From Candidatus Symbiobacter mobilis CR (lineage in GTDB: Bacteria > Pseudomonadota > Gammaproteobacteria > Burkholderiales > Burkholderiaceae_C), in the NCBI RefSeq assembly GCF_000477435.1, contig NC_022576.1, positions 496,001 to 560,000 on the forward strand: DNA of 64,000 nt, written 5' to 3'. A model generated the notes under the pieces. That model was not told the origin of the DNA. It did no database searches and saw nothing but the letters and a program-made list of their open reading frames with translations. Position 1 is the stretch's first letter. Every line of letters starts with the position of its first letter. A program made the position numbers and the translations under genes. Of this stretch, positions 29,794 through 37,198 are shown piece by piece.

Positions 29794-30375
29794 TCAAATC
29801 AACTCTGCGGCCAGGCGCAATCTCTCTGCCGTCGTAGGCAGACCGCCCAACTCCAAGGCGTAAGCAAAATCTTCTGGGCTGGACTGCGGCTTTTTCCGTC
29901 TCGCGCGCATTCGCTTGAATGCAGCAATGGCATTCACGGAATCCAAATCCCACTGGTTGACGATGAAGGTGTCAGGGTCGATCGCCTCAATGCCGTACTC
30001 CATCAATACCGAATTCGGAAAGTCCTTCAAATTCGAAGTCACGATGCAATCGGCATGACCCGCAATGGCAGCGGCAAGGACGTGAACGTCATTCGGGTCG
30101 GGTAACACGATCCCACCGGCAATCGATGACCAGGCAGACTCCGGCACCTCCCAGTCGGAAATTGCATCACGCATGCCATCGCGTCTTGTCCACAGTTTTC
30201 CGGCCAGATCGGGGCGTTGCTTTTCGAGGGACCGTATCCACTCGTCCTCAATCTTCGTCGTCCATTTCGCAGCAAAGAATCCGGCAGTGGCCAAGCTCAT
30301 CAACGCATCTGTCATGGCCAGTGGAAACAGAACGCACGCATCCAGCAGTGCCGTGTAGCGAGCGTGCCCAGCCAT
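29794..30375 (-). CDS. PIN-domain toxin (VapC-like, PIN_3 type)
   Basis: This is a 193-aa protein with the PIN acidic set: ALLDACVLFP at the start, then IVLPDPNDVHVLAAAIAGHADCIVTSNLKDFP in the middle. It would be an RNase toxin. Its start overlaps the end of the upstream HTH gene by 1 nt, so the two form one operon. No close named family is claimed. Confidence 0.8.
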   Translation of the reverse strand: MAGHARYTALLDACVLFPLAMTDALMSLATAGFFAAKWTTKIEDEWIRSLEKQRPDLAGKLWTRRDGMRDAISDWEVPESAWSSIAGGIVLPDPNDVHVLAAAIAGHADCIVTSNLKDFPNSVLMEYGIEAIDPDTFIVNQWDLDSVNAIAAFKRMRARRKKPQSSPEDFAYALELGGLPTTAERLRLAAELI

Positions 30376-30845
30376 CAGTAATCCAACCCCAACTCACGGG
30401 CGTTGTCGGCGAGTCGCTCCAAAGCGTTGGCCTGCTGGGCGCGCATGTTTTGTGCGTATGCCAGCAAATCCTCTACAGCAATGCGGCGATGCGAGCCCAC
30501 CTTCCTGTGCGGCAAGCGCCCCGCCTCCATCTCCTTGATCACGAAGGGTCTGGAAACATTTAGAAAATTGGCTGCCTCAACCGTTGTCAATTCTTGCTCG
30601 GTTGGCATCAAAACGACAGGATGCCCCTCGCTCATGATGCCCAAGAGCTGACCGATCAACTTGAGGGCAGCCGGTGGAACCTCGACGGTTGGATGCTCCC
30701 CAGAGTCTGTGGTCAACGTAATGGCCGCTGCCCGAGAGTGGTCAAGGGAGGCCATGATGCAGCGTTGAGCCACGCGAACCATCTCCTTATCCTTGGCGTT
30801 CAGTGGTGGGGGAGCCACCTTCCTAACACGATCGATCGTTCGCAT
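30375..30845 (-). CDS. Excisionase-type HTH antitoxin for the PIN toxin
   Basis: This is a 156-aa protein. A MerR/excisionase-like helix-turn-helix near residues 85-135 (LTTVEAANFLNVSRPFVIKE, then LPHRKVGSHRRIAVEDLLAYA) follows an acidic N-terminal half. AAGGAG lies 6 nt before the ATG. It probably represses its own promoter, which contains two direct repeats. Confidence 0.78.
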   Translation of the reverse strand: MRTIDRVRKVAPPPLNAKDKEMVRVAQRCIMASLDHSRAAAITLTTDSGEHPTVEVPPAALKLIGQLLGIMSEGHPVVLMPTEQELTTVEAANFLNVSRPFVIKEMEAGRLPHRKVGSHRRIAVEDLLAYAQNMRAQQANALERLADNARELGLDY

Positions 30846-30888
30846 ATGTCTCTCCTTTACCCCCAGGGGGGCTAACTTGTCTGCCTAC

Positions 30889-30927
30889 AGGATAGCACAA
30901 CAAGTGCAATAAACAAAACAAGTGCAA
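30889..30927 (-). promoter_or_regulatory. Promoter with two direct-repeat operators for the PIN/HTH module
   Basis: On the minus strand, -35 TTGTTT (30911-30916) and -10 TATCCT (30889-30894) are 16 nt apart. Two copies of TTGCACTTGTT lie at 30917-30927 and 30899-30909, 18 bp apart, on the same face of the helix, flanking the -35. This suggests cooperative binding of the HTH antitoxin. Confidence 0.55.
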
Positions 30928-30932
30928 CATGA

Positions 30933-31073
30933 ACCGATTGCATTGCGTCTGGATGCCGACGTGCTTGCTGCACTACGTGCGACCGGGGACGGCTGGCAAA
31001 CGCGCATCAATGACATGCTTCGCGCATCGCTCCATCTGGCTGGGCGCGTGTAGCGCCGGATTGTGTTGGCGCT
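30933..31073 (+). pseudogene. Duplicated 3' end of brnA
   Basis: A 141-bp copy of the brnA 3' half plus its terminator hairpin (compare 29519-29659), with only a few changes. Together with the first copy it brackets the PIN/HTH module as direct repeats. Confidence 0.85.
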
Positions 31074-31140
31074 GGGGGTGGGGGAACGGGGTACCGGTCG
31101 TGACAGAGGGTCAGTTGCACCGCTTCAGCGGTGCGGGCTG

Positions 31141-31166
31141 CGTTCCCACGCTGGATCGTGGGAACG
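31141..31166. repeat. Perfect REP-like palindrome
   Basis: CGTTCCCACG-CTGGAT-CGTGGGAACG, a 10-bp perfect stem with a 6-nt loop. It resembles GTTCCCACGC-type REP sequences found in many proteobacteria. It lies 5 bp from the end of capF fragment E. Confidence 0.65.
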
Positions 31167-31171
31167 ATCGG

Positions 31172-31561
31172 CTACACCCCACACCCCACCGTATCCGGCT
31201 TTTCCCGGTCAAACACCTCATTGGCCCATAGCACCACCACCATTTCGTCGGTGCCCACATTGGTGATGTCATGCGCCCAGCCGGGGATGGTGTCCACCAC
31301 CTGTGGCTTGTCGCCGGACGTTCGCAATTCCACCCGTTCATCGGTCAACAGGTGGCGGAAGCGGAACAGGGCCTGCCCCTTGATGACCAGGAATTTCTCC
31401 GTCTTGGTGTGGTGGTAGTGCCCGCCGCGCGTAATGCCGGGGTGGGCTGTGAAGCAACTGAATTGGCCGCAATCCGGCGTTTTGAGCATTTCCACGAACA
31501 CGCCGCGCGGGTCCGCGTACTGGGGTACCTGGTAGGCAAAACGTTCGGTGGGCAGGTAGCT
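31172..31561 (-). pseudogene. capF/fnlB cupin-domain fragment E
   Basis: A complete, uninterrupted cupin-domain reading from SYLPTERFAY to DTVGCGV and a TAG stop. It lacks the SDR domain; upstream it runs into the antisense 5' end of rpn at GGTAGCT. It could encode a ~127-aa cupin if a start were present, but none was found. Confidence 0.82.
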
Positions 31562-31582
31562 GTTTCGCCATACCATAGGGGC

Positions 31583-32614
31583 ATGGCCACCGAACACGAT
31601 AGCAGCTACAAATTTCTGTTCTCGAATCGGAAGATGGTTCGTGACCTGATTCAGGGGTTTGTAACCGATGACTGGCTCTACAGCCTTGATTACGACTCGC
31701 TCGAAAAGGTACCCGGCAGTTACATCAGCGAAGACTTTCGCCAACGGGCTGACGATGTGGTCTGGCGCATCAAAGTGGGAGGGCAGTGGGTCTACCTGTA
31801 CCTACTGATCGAATTCCAAAGCAGCGTAGACCGCTACATGGCCTTGCGAATGCTGGTGTACCTTGGCCTGCTGTACCAGGATTTGATTCGACGCGGCGAG
31901 GTTTTGCCCAATGGCCGCCTGCCCCCTGTGCTGCCGATCGTGCTGTACAACGGCGCTGCCCGTTGGACGGCGGCGACCGAATTCAGCGAATTGATCCCGC
32001 CCGTGCCGGGTTTGGTGGAAAGATTCAAGCCGAAGTTCCAATACTTGTTGATTGCGAAGAATCACTACACCGAAAACACCTTGCCCCCGGTCAAGAATTT
32101 CGTTGCAGCGCTTTTTCGGCTGGAACAGGTTTCCTCGCCCGAGGCGCTTCTGCCGTTGATAGCGTCCCTGCAAGAATGGCATGAGAATGACGCAGATGTC
32201 CGCAGAATGTTCGCGATATGGCTTCGCGCAACATGGATGCGCAAAAAACCATACCAAATGCAGTTACCCGAAGTGGATGATTTACAGGAGATCAGCATCA
32301 TGTTGTCAGAACGGATTGAAGAATGGGCCAAAGGGTATGAAGCCAAGGGGATGCAGGTTGGGATAGAGAAAGGTATTGAGCAAGGCTTGTTGCAAGGGAT
32401 GCAAACCGGCATGAATCAAGGCCAGCACCTAGAAGCAATCCGTACCCTGCACAAGCTGCTGGCCAAGCGTTTTGGCGATGTGCCAGAGGCGCTGATGGCG
32501 CGCATTGAGGCGGCGCCGCTCGAACAAATTGAAGGCTGGTTCGACTTTGCCCTGGACGCGCCGACTCTGGAATCGGTCTTCGCCGATCACACGGGTGCGC
32601 CCCTGTCGCACTGA
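31583..32614 (+). CDS. rpn: Rpn-family recombination-promoting nuclease/transposase (intact)
   Basis: This is a 343-aa protein from ATG 31583. The PD-(D/E)XK-type core lies at residues 52-75: RADDVVW (Asp), then VYLYLLIEFQSS (Glu-x-Gln). A helical domain follows, then a C-terminal Gly/Gln/Glu repeat (GIEKGIEQGLLQGMQ) and the tail ESVFADHTG. Rpn proteins are DNA endonucleases that promote RecA-independent recombination. The gene is inserted antisense between capF fragments E and F; its TGA is 1 nt from the TAG of fragment F. Confidence 0.88.
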   Translation: MATEHDSSYKFLFSNRKMVRDLIQGFVTDDWLYSLDYDSLEKVPGSYISEDFRQRADDVVWRIKVGGQWVYLYLLIEFQSSVDRYMALRMLVYLGLLYQDLIRRGEVLPNGRLPPVLPIVLYNGAARWTAATEFSELIPPVPGLVERFKPKFQYLLIAKNHYTENTLPPVKNFVAALFRLEQVSSPEALLPLIASLQEWHENDADVRRMFAIWLRATWMRKKPYQMQLPEVDDLQEISIMLSERIEEWAKGYEAKGMQVGIEKGIEQGLLQGMQTGMNQGQHLEAIRTLHKLLAKRFGDVPEALMARIEAAPLEQIEGWFDFALDAPTLESVFADHTGAPLSH

Positions 32615-32615
32615 A

Positions 32616-33143
32616 CTACACCCCACACCCCACCGTATCCGGCTTTTCCCGGTCAAACACCTCATTGGCCCATAGCAGCACCACCATTTCGTCGGTGCCC
32701 ACGTTGGTGATGTCATGCGCCCAGCCGGGGATGGTGTCTACCACCTGTGGCTTGTCACCGGACGTTCGCCATTCCACCCGTTCATTGGTCAACAGGTGGC
32801 GAAAGCGGAATAGCGCCTGCCCCTTGATGACCAAGAATTTCTCCGTCTTGGTGTGGTGGTAATGTCCGCCGCGCGTAATGCCGGGGTGGGCTGTGAAGCA
32901 ACTGAATTGGCCGCAATCCGGCGTTTTGAGCATTTCGACGAACACGCCGCGTGGGTCTGCGTACTGGGGCACCTCGTAGGCAAAACGTTCTGTGGGCAGG
33001 TAGCTCACATACGTGGCATACAGCGCACGCGCCAGGCCGGTGCCCACGCGCTCTGTCAACAGCGTGGTACGGCACGCGCCGAATGCCTTGATCTGCGCGG
33101 CCAGTTCGCACAGTGTGGTTGGGTACTCTGGGGCCAGTACCCC
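32616..33143 (-). pseudogene. capF/fnlB fragment F (linker plus cupin domain)
   Basis: This is the longest capF piece. It includes part of the linker (TLCELAAQIKAFGACRTTL, LLTERVGTGLARALYATYV) and the full cupin domain to a TAG. The frame is open, but the NAD-binding domain is missing; the 5' break coincides with the end of the next glycosyltransferase gene. Confidence 0.85.
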
Positions 33144-34379
33144 TCAACATACCCTCTTTGCCTGTGTTTCAAGAATATTCAGCATGTTTGTCGCTAAAGC
33201 CACTCTGTCGTAATGCTTTGCTGCAATTGGTCCATTAGCCTTAAAGCGATTGAGCAATAGTGATTCATCTGCCAAGCGTCGCAGGTTTTGAATCAATGCC
33301 TCCGGATTTTCAGGCTCGAATAGCAAACCAACATCTTCCCGCTCAACAATGCCTGCTGATTCACCCTGTACCCCGTGTAGCACCGGTATAGCCATGCCCA
33401 TGCATTCGAAGAGCTTGGACGGGATGACGGTGGTGAACAGTTTGTCCTTCTTCAGGTGGATGATGGATGCATCCAGCAGCGACCAGTACCGCACTACCTG
33501 GTCTTTAGGCACCGAATCCACAAAGATGACGCTGTCCAGTCCTTCGGCTTGTGCGCGTTGGCGCAGGGCGGTTTTGTTGGCGCCGTCGCCCAGCAAAATG
33601 AAGCGGAAGCGGTCACCGTCAGGTGCGGATTTCAGTGCCTTGGCTGCATCCAACACCGTATCAAGTGCGTGTGCCAGACCATGCGTGCCAATGTAGCCAG
33701 CCACAAACTTGCCTTGCAGCCCATACTGCTGCAAAAGCGCAGTGTCTTTTTCCGTAGGGGAAAAACGCGTAATGTCCACGCCGTTGGTCACCACATGAAT
33801 CTTGTTGCCATCCACGCCACGACGCATCAACGCAGTGCGGAACGCATGCGTGACAGACACAATGGCGCTGGCTTTTCTGTACAAGAACAGCTCTACCTTT
33901 TCCAGCAGGTCCAGCACCTTGCTAGCTTTCATGGCACCCACCACGCGGATAGATTCAGGCCAGATATCGCGCAGCTCAAATACCCATGGCACGCACTTGA
34001 ATAGGCCACACGCGTAAGCTGCACAAACTGTGAAGAACTGTGGGGATGTGCCCACCACAATGTCCACTCGGCGTACGAACAAGCTGGCGAGGAAGCCCGT
34101 GACCATATAGCTCAGGTAGTCCAGTGTGCGCTTGGCAAAACCCTCGTTGGCTGTGATGTATGTCCAGACGCGGATTACGCGGATGCCGACCATGGTTTCT
34201 TCATGCCAGAGCCGGTTTCGGTAGCCGTCAAACACCTTGCCTTTGGGGAAATTTGGCGCACCGGTAATCACCGTCACTTGGTGACCGGCTTTCACCCACT
34301 CGCGGCAGTGCTCAAAGGTTCTGCTGGCCGGGGCATTCACCTCGGGTGGGAAGTTGTCAGTCAAAAATAAGATGTGCAT
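33144..34379 (-). CDS. Glycosyltransferase family 4 (WbuB-like)
   Basis: This is a 411-aa GT-B enzyme. The N-terminal donor-fold start is MHILFLTDNFPPEVNAPASR, with FELRDIWPESI in the middle. The C-terminal nucleotide-sugar domain has AGYIGTHGLAHALDTVLDAA, LGDGANK and PSKLFECMGMAIPVL. It adds a sugar during polysaccharide repeat-unit assembly on the cytoplasmic face. It resembles the WbuB group but differs clearly from the two broken wbuB copies. It is the last gene of the large minus-strand cluster and apparently intact. Confidence 0.88.
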   Translation of the reverse strand: MHILFLTDNFPPEVNAPASRTFEHCREWVKAGHQVTVITGAPNFPKGKVFDGYRNRLWHEETMVGIRVIRVWTYITANEGFAKRTLDYLSYMVTGFLASLFVRRVDIVVGTSPQFFTVCAAYACGLFKCVPWVFELRDIWPESIRVVGAMKASKVLDLLEKVELFLYRKASAIVSVTHAFRTALMRRGVDGNKIHVVTNGVDITRFSPTEKDTALLQQYGLQGKFVAGYIGTHGLAHALDTVLDAAKALKSAPDGDRFRFILLGDGANKTALRQRAQAEGLDSVIFVDSVPKDQVVRYWSLLDASIIHLKKDKLFTTVIPSKLFECMGMAIPVLHGVQGESAGIVEREDVGLLFEPENPEALIQNLRRLADESLLLNRFKANGPIAAKHYDRVALATNMLNILETQAKRVC

Positions 34380-34397
34380 GTGATGGGGGGCAGGCTT

Positions 34398-36068
34398 TCA
34401 AGCGATTGAATGGGCCCAACGGAAACGTAGTGTGCAGGTGCCTTCTACCAACTGCACTGCCAGGCAAACATTGGGCAGCGAGCTTCCAAACCGGGGGTGC
34501 CAAGTACTCGGTTCCAGCCGGGCCTGGCCATGCTCAATCTGCCATGTCAGCGTAGTACTGCTAGGAAGCAAAGCGGTGCCTTCTTTTTGGTTGGGGTGTA
34601 TCTGCACCTGCAGGTCAGGGTGGAAGTGGAATCTGGCCTCGGCCGTATGGTGCGGGCCATCTACCCAATCCATCACGGTCAAACCCTCTTCGTCCATACG
34701 CCAAGTGCGGTGGTGCATGGGCTTGCCGGGCAGGCGACCGTAGCCGTTGTGAGCACAACTGACTTGGGTAGTTGAAGCGTTCGCTTCATGCTCGATATGC
34801 AGCCCTACGGGGTAAGCCCGGCGTGCCACCCGAAACCCGTCCCACACTTCCGACGAATCTCGTCCGTCCACCACCACGGTGTTATGGGCAGCCGTGCCGC
34901 GTTGACGCAACCTTTCGGCGCTGGTGCCGTAGCAGGAAGTGCCTGAATTCACCAATACCCGCTGTTTACCCACAGACAGCTCAAAACTCAAAGTGTCAGC
35001 ATGGGCATGGCCGGGCAGGTAGTCTGGCCCCATCGGAGCTACGTCCAGCAATGCCACGGCCTGACAACGGGCCAAGCGCACATAGCCACTGTTCGTAAGG
35101 TGTACAAAGGCTGGTTTCGGGGGGGCTGGAACATCGGGCAGTACCCGGCGCATATAGCCATCCAGTTCGAACACGCTGGGGGCAATATCGAACGCTGTGT
35201 CGTTGAACAGGCTGATCTCACCGTCTGGGTGGCACATGGTCTGCAACCATGCATGCATGGCGCGGGCACGATGAGGCCAGTCCGCTACCTGCAACTTTTG
35301 CGCGGTGCTCAGTCTGGAAGCAAAAGCCTTGGTGGCATTGACCAAATCCAGCATGTCTTCCAGGGCCAGAGCGTGGTACATGGTACTGCGCTCAAAGTGG
35401 CCGGCGTCCGGTAGTACCTGTTCTGGCACTTCACGGGCCAGTATTCGCAAGCCTTTTGCCAGCCAGGCATCCGCCTCTTTGCCCTCGAAAAACAATCCCG
35501 CCAATACCAGGGCCTTGGCATTCGCAAACAGGTGATTGCCTAGTAGGTGAATTTCCAATCGGTTGGTTAGCCAGCGCACCTGAATAGCCAGGCTGTGCAA
35601 AGCGGCAGGGGCAAGTTCCGTACCACGCAATACCCATTTGATCCAGTTCACTATCCGCAATGACAGTGGGTAAGGCTCCCAGCCATTGCCCAGGCTTGGG
35701 GGGGTATGTGCAATCCAATCCTCTACCAGCGCCGTGTGCCAAGCATGGCGGGCTGGGGCATCGATGGCATTGAGGTCGTCGAAATAATGCTGGTTGTAAC
35801 GCCAGAGTTTCTGGCGTTGTGGCCCATCCCAGCCTATTTCATTTAGTTGACCCGCTTCGTGCAAAAAAACGAAGCTGCGTGGGCCAGTCATAGACGGTAA
35901 GCGTCGGGCGGGTAATTGCCAGCCGCCTGAGGGTGCTGTGCGTTGCGGCGCTGGGCGCAGGTCAGGCTTGGGCCGCCAAACCCGGAACCACACCCGGCCG
36001 TACAACTGTACCGGGCGCAGATAGCGCAGCGTGTGCCAATAAAGGCCTGCCTGGCTCAACCAGCCCAT
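34398..36068 (-). CDS. Heparinase II/III-like (alginate lyase family) protein
   Basis: This is a 556-aa protein. The N-terminal alpha/alpha toroid carries GNHLFANAKALVLAGLFF and LPDAGHFERSTMYH. The C-terminal beta-sandwich has GHAHADTLSFELSVGKQRVL, NSGTSCYG and NTVVVDGRDSSEVW, the pattern of heparinase II/III family proteins. No clear signal peptide is seen. Such genes are common in polysaccharide loci next to GT4 and wecB genes. A lyase role on an acidic glycan is inferred. Confidence 0.82.
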   Translation of the reverse strand: MGWLSQAGLYWHTLRYLRPVQLYGRVWFRVWRPKPDLRPAPQRTAPSGGWQLPARRLPSMTGPRSFVFLHEAGQLNEIGWDGPQRQKLWRYNQHYFDDLNAIDAPARHAWHTALVEDWIAHTPPSLGNGWEPYPLSLRIVNWIKWVLRGTELAPAALHSLAIQVRWLTNRLEIHLLGNHLFANAKALVLAGLFFEGKEADAWLAKGLRILAREVPEQVLPDAGHFERSTMYHALALEDMLDLVNATKAFASRLSTAQKLQVADWPHRARAMHAWLQTMCHPDGEISLFNDTAFDIAPSVFELDGYMRRVLPDVPAPPKPAFVHLTNSGYVRLARCQAVALLDVAPMGPDYLPGHAHADTLSFELSVGKQRVLVNSGTSCYGTSAERLRQRGTAAHNTVVVDGRDSSEVWDGFRVARRAYPVGLHIEHEANASTTQVSCAHNGYGRLPGKPMHHRTWRMDEEGLTVMDWVDGPHHTAEARFHFHPDLQVQIHPNQKEGTALLPSSTTLTWQIEHGQARLEPSTWHPRFGSSLPNVCLAVQLVEGTCTLRFRWAHSIA

Positions 36069-36073
36069 GATGG

Positions 36074-37198
36074 TCAGCCGGCCAATTGACGTTTATCGGC
36101 AAGCAACTTTGTAAGCACCTTCACAATGCGTTCACCCGTGCGGCCATCCCACTTTTCCGGGATGGCGCCCTTTTTCCAGCGCCCGGCAAACAGCTTGTCC
36201 AGGGCAGGGGCAATGGCAGCGGGGTTGGTGCCAATCAGCTCGTTCGTACCGATGGTGACGGTCTCAGGGCGTTCGGTGCTGTCGCGCAAGGTCAGGCAGG
36301 GCACGCCCATCACAGTGGTTTCTTCGGTAATGCCACCCGAATCGGTGATGACAGCCTTGGCGTGCTTCACCAGGTAGTTGAATTCCAAGTAAGGCTGCGG
36401 GTCGACCAAGTGGAAACTGTCGGGCACCTCATTCAGGTCGCGCAGCGTGTTGGCCGTGCGTGGATGAACTGGAAACACTACCGGCAGACCGTGTGTGCCA
36501 TCAGCAATGGCGCGCAGCAAACGGGCAAAGCCGTCGCCCTGGTCTACGTTGGCAGGGCGGTGCAAGGTCACTACAAAGTATTCACCTGACTGTAAGCCCA
36601 GCGCGTCCCAGAAGTCAGGCTTCTGCAGGCGGTTCATGTTGGCCAGCAGCGTGTCGATCATGGTGTTACCCACGAAAAAAATCCGCTCGTCCCCCACACC
36701 GCTCCTACGCAAATTGGTGTTGGCCACCTCGCTGGTAGTGAAAAACCAGTTGGTAATAGCGTCCGTGACCATGCGGTTGATCTCCTCCGGCATGGTCCAG
36801 TCCCCCGACCGAATCCCGGCTTCGACGTGAGCCACAGATACATGCAGCTTCTGCGCTGCAATGGCGCAAGCCATGGTGGATGTCACATCGCCTACCACCA
36901 AGCACAGGTCGCTTGGTGCCTCCAGCAACAAGCGCTCATAGCGTGTCATGATGGTGCTGGTTTGCTCGGCTTGCGTGCCGGAACCCACTTCCAGGTTCAC
37001 ATGTGGTTCGGGGATTCCTAACTGGGTGAAGAAGTCACCGGACATTCGTGCATCGTAGTGCTGGCCAGTATGAATAAGCCGATACGAAAGCGGTCGCACT
37101 AACTCCTTATTGTCATTATTGCGTTCCAGCGCACGAATGATCGGGGCGATTTTCATGAAATTTGGCCGTGCCCCGGCGATGATGTCAATGAACTTCAC
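36074..37198 (-). CDS. wecB: UDP-N-acetylglucosamine 2-epimerase (non-hydrolysing)
   Basis: This is a 374-aa protein. Family motifs in order are AGARPNFMKIAPI, HTGQHYDARMSGDFF, VVGDVTSTMACAIAA, VAHVEAGIRSGDW, MPEEINRM, SGGITEET and RDSTERPETV. It interconverts UDP-GlcNAc and UDP-ManNAc. It overlaps the upstream two-domain oxidoreductase by 4 nt and lies 5 bp from the heparinase-like gene. WecB and WbpI-type enzymes are hard to separate by motif. Confidence 0.9.
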   Translation of the reverse strand: MKFIDIIAGARPNFMKIAPIIRALERNNDNKELVRPLSYRLIHTGQHYDARMSGDFFTQLGIPEPHVNLEVGSGTQAEQTSTIMTRYERLLLEAPSDLCLVVGDVTSTMACAIAAQKLHVSVAHVEAGIRSGDWTMPEEINRMVTDAITNWFFTTSEVANTNLRRSGVGDERIFFVGNTMIDTLLANMNRLQKPDFWDALGLQSGEYFVVTLHRPANVDQGDGFARLLRAIADGTHGLPVVFPVHPRTANTLRDLNEVPDSFHLVDPQPYLEFNYLVKHAKAVITDSGGITEETTVMGVPCLTLRDSTERPETVTIGTNELIGTNPAAIAPALDKLFAGRWKKGAIPEKWDGRTGERIVKVLTKLLADKRQLAG

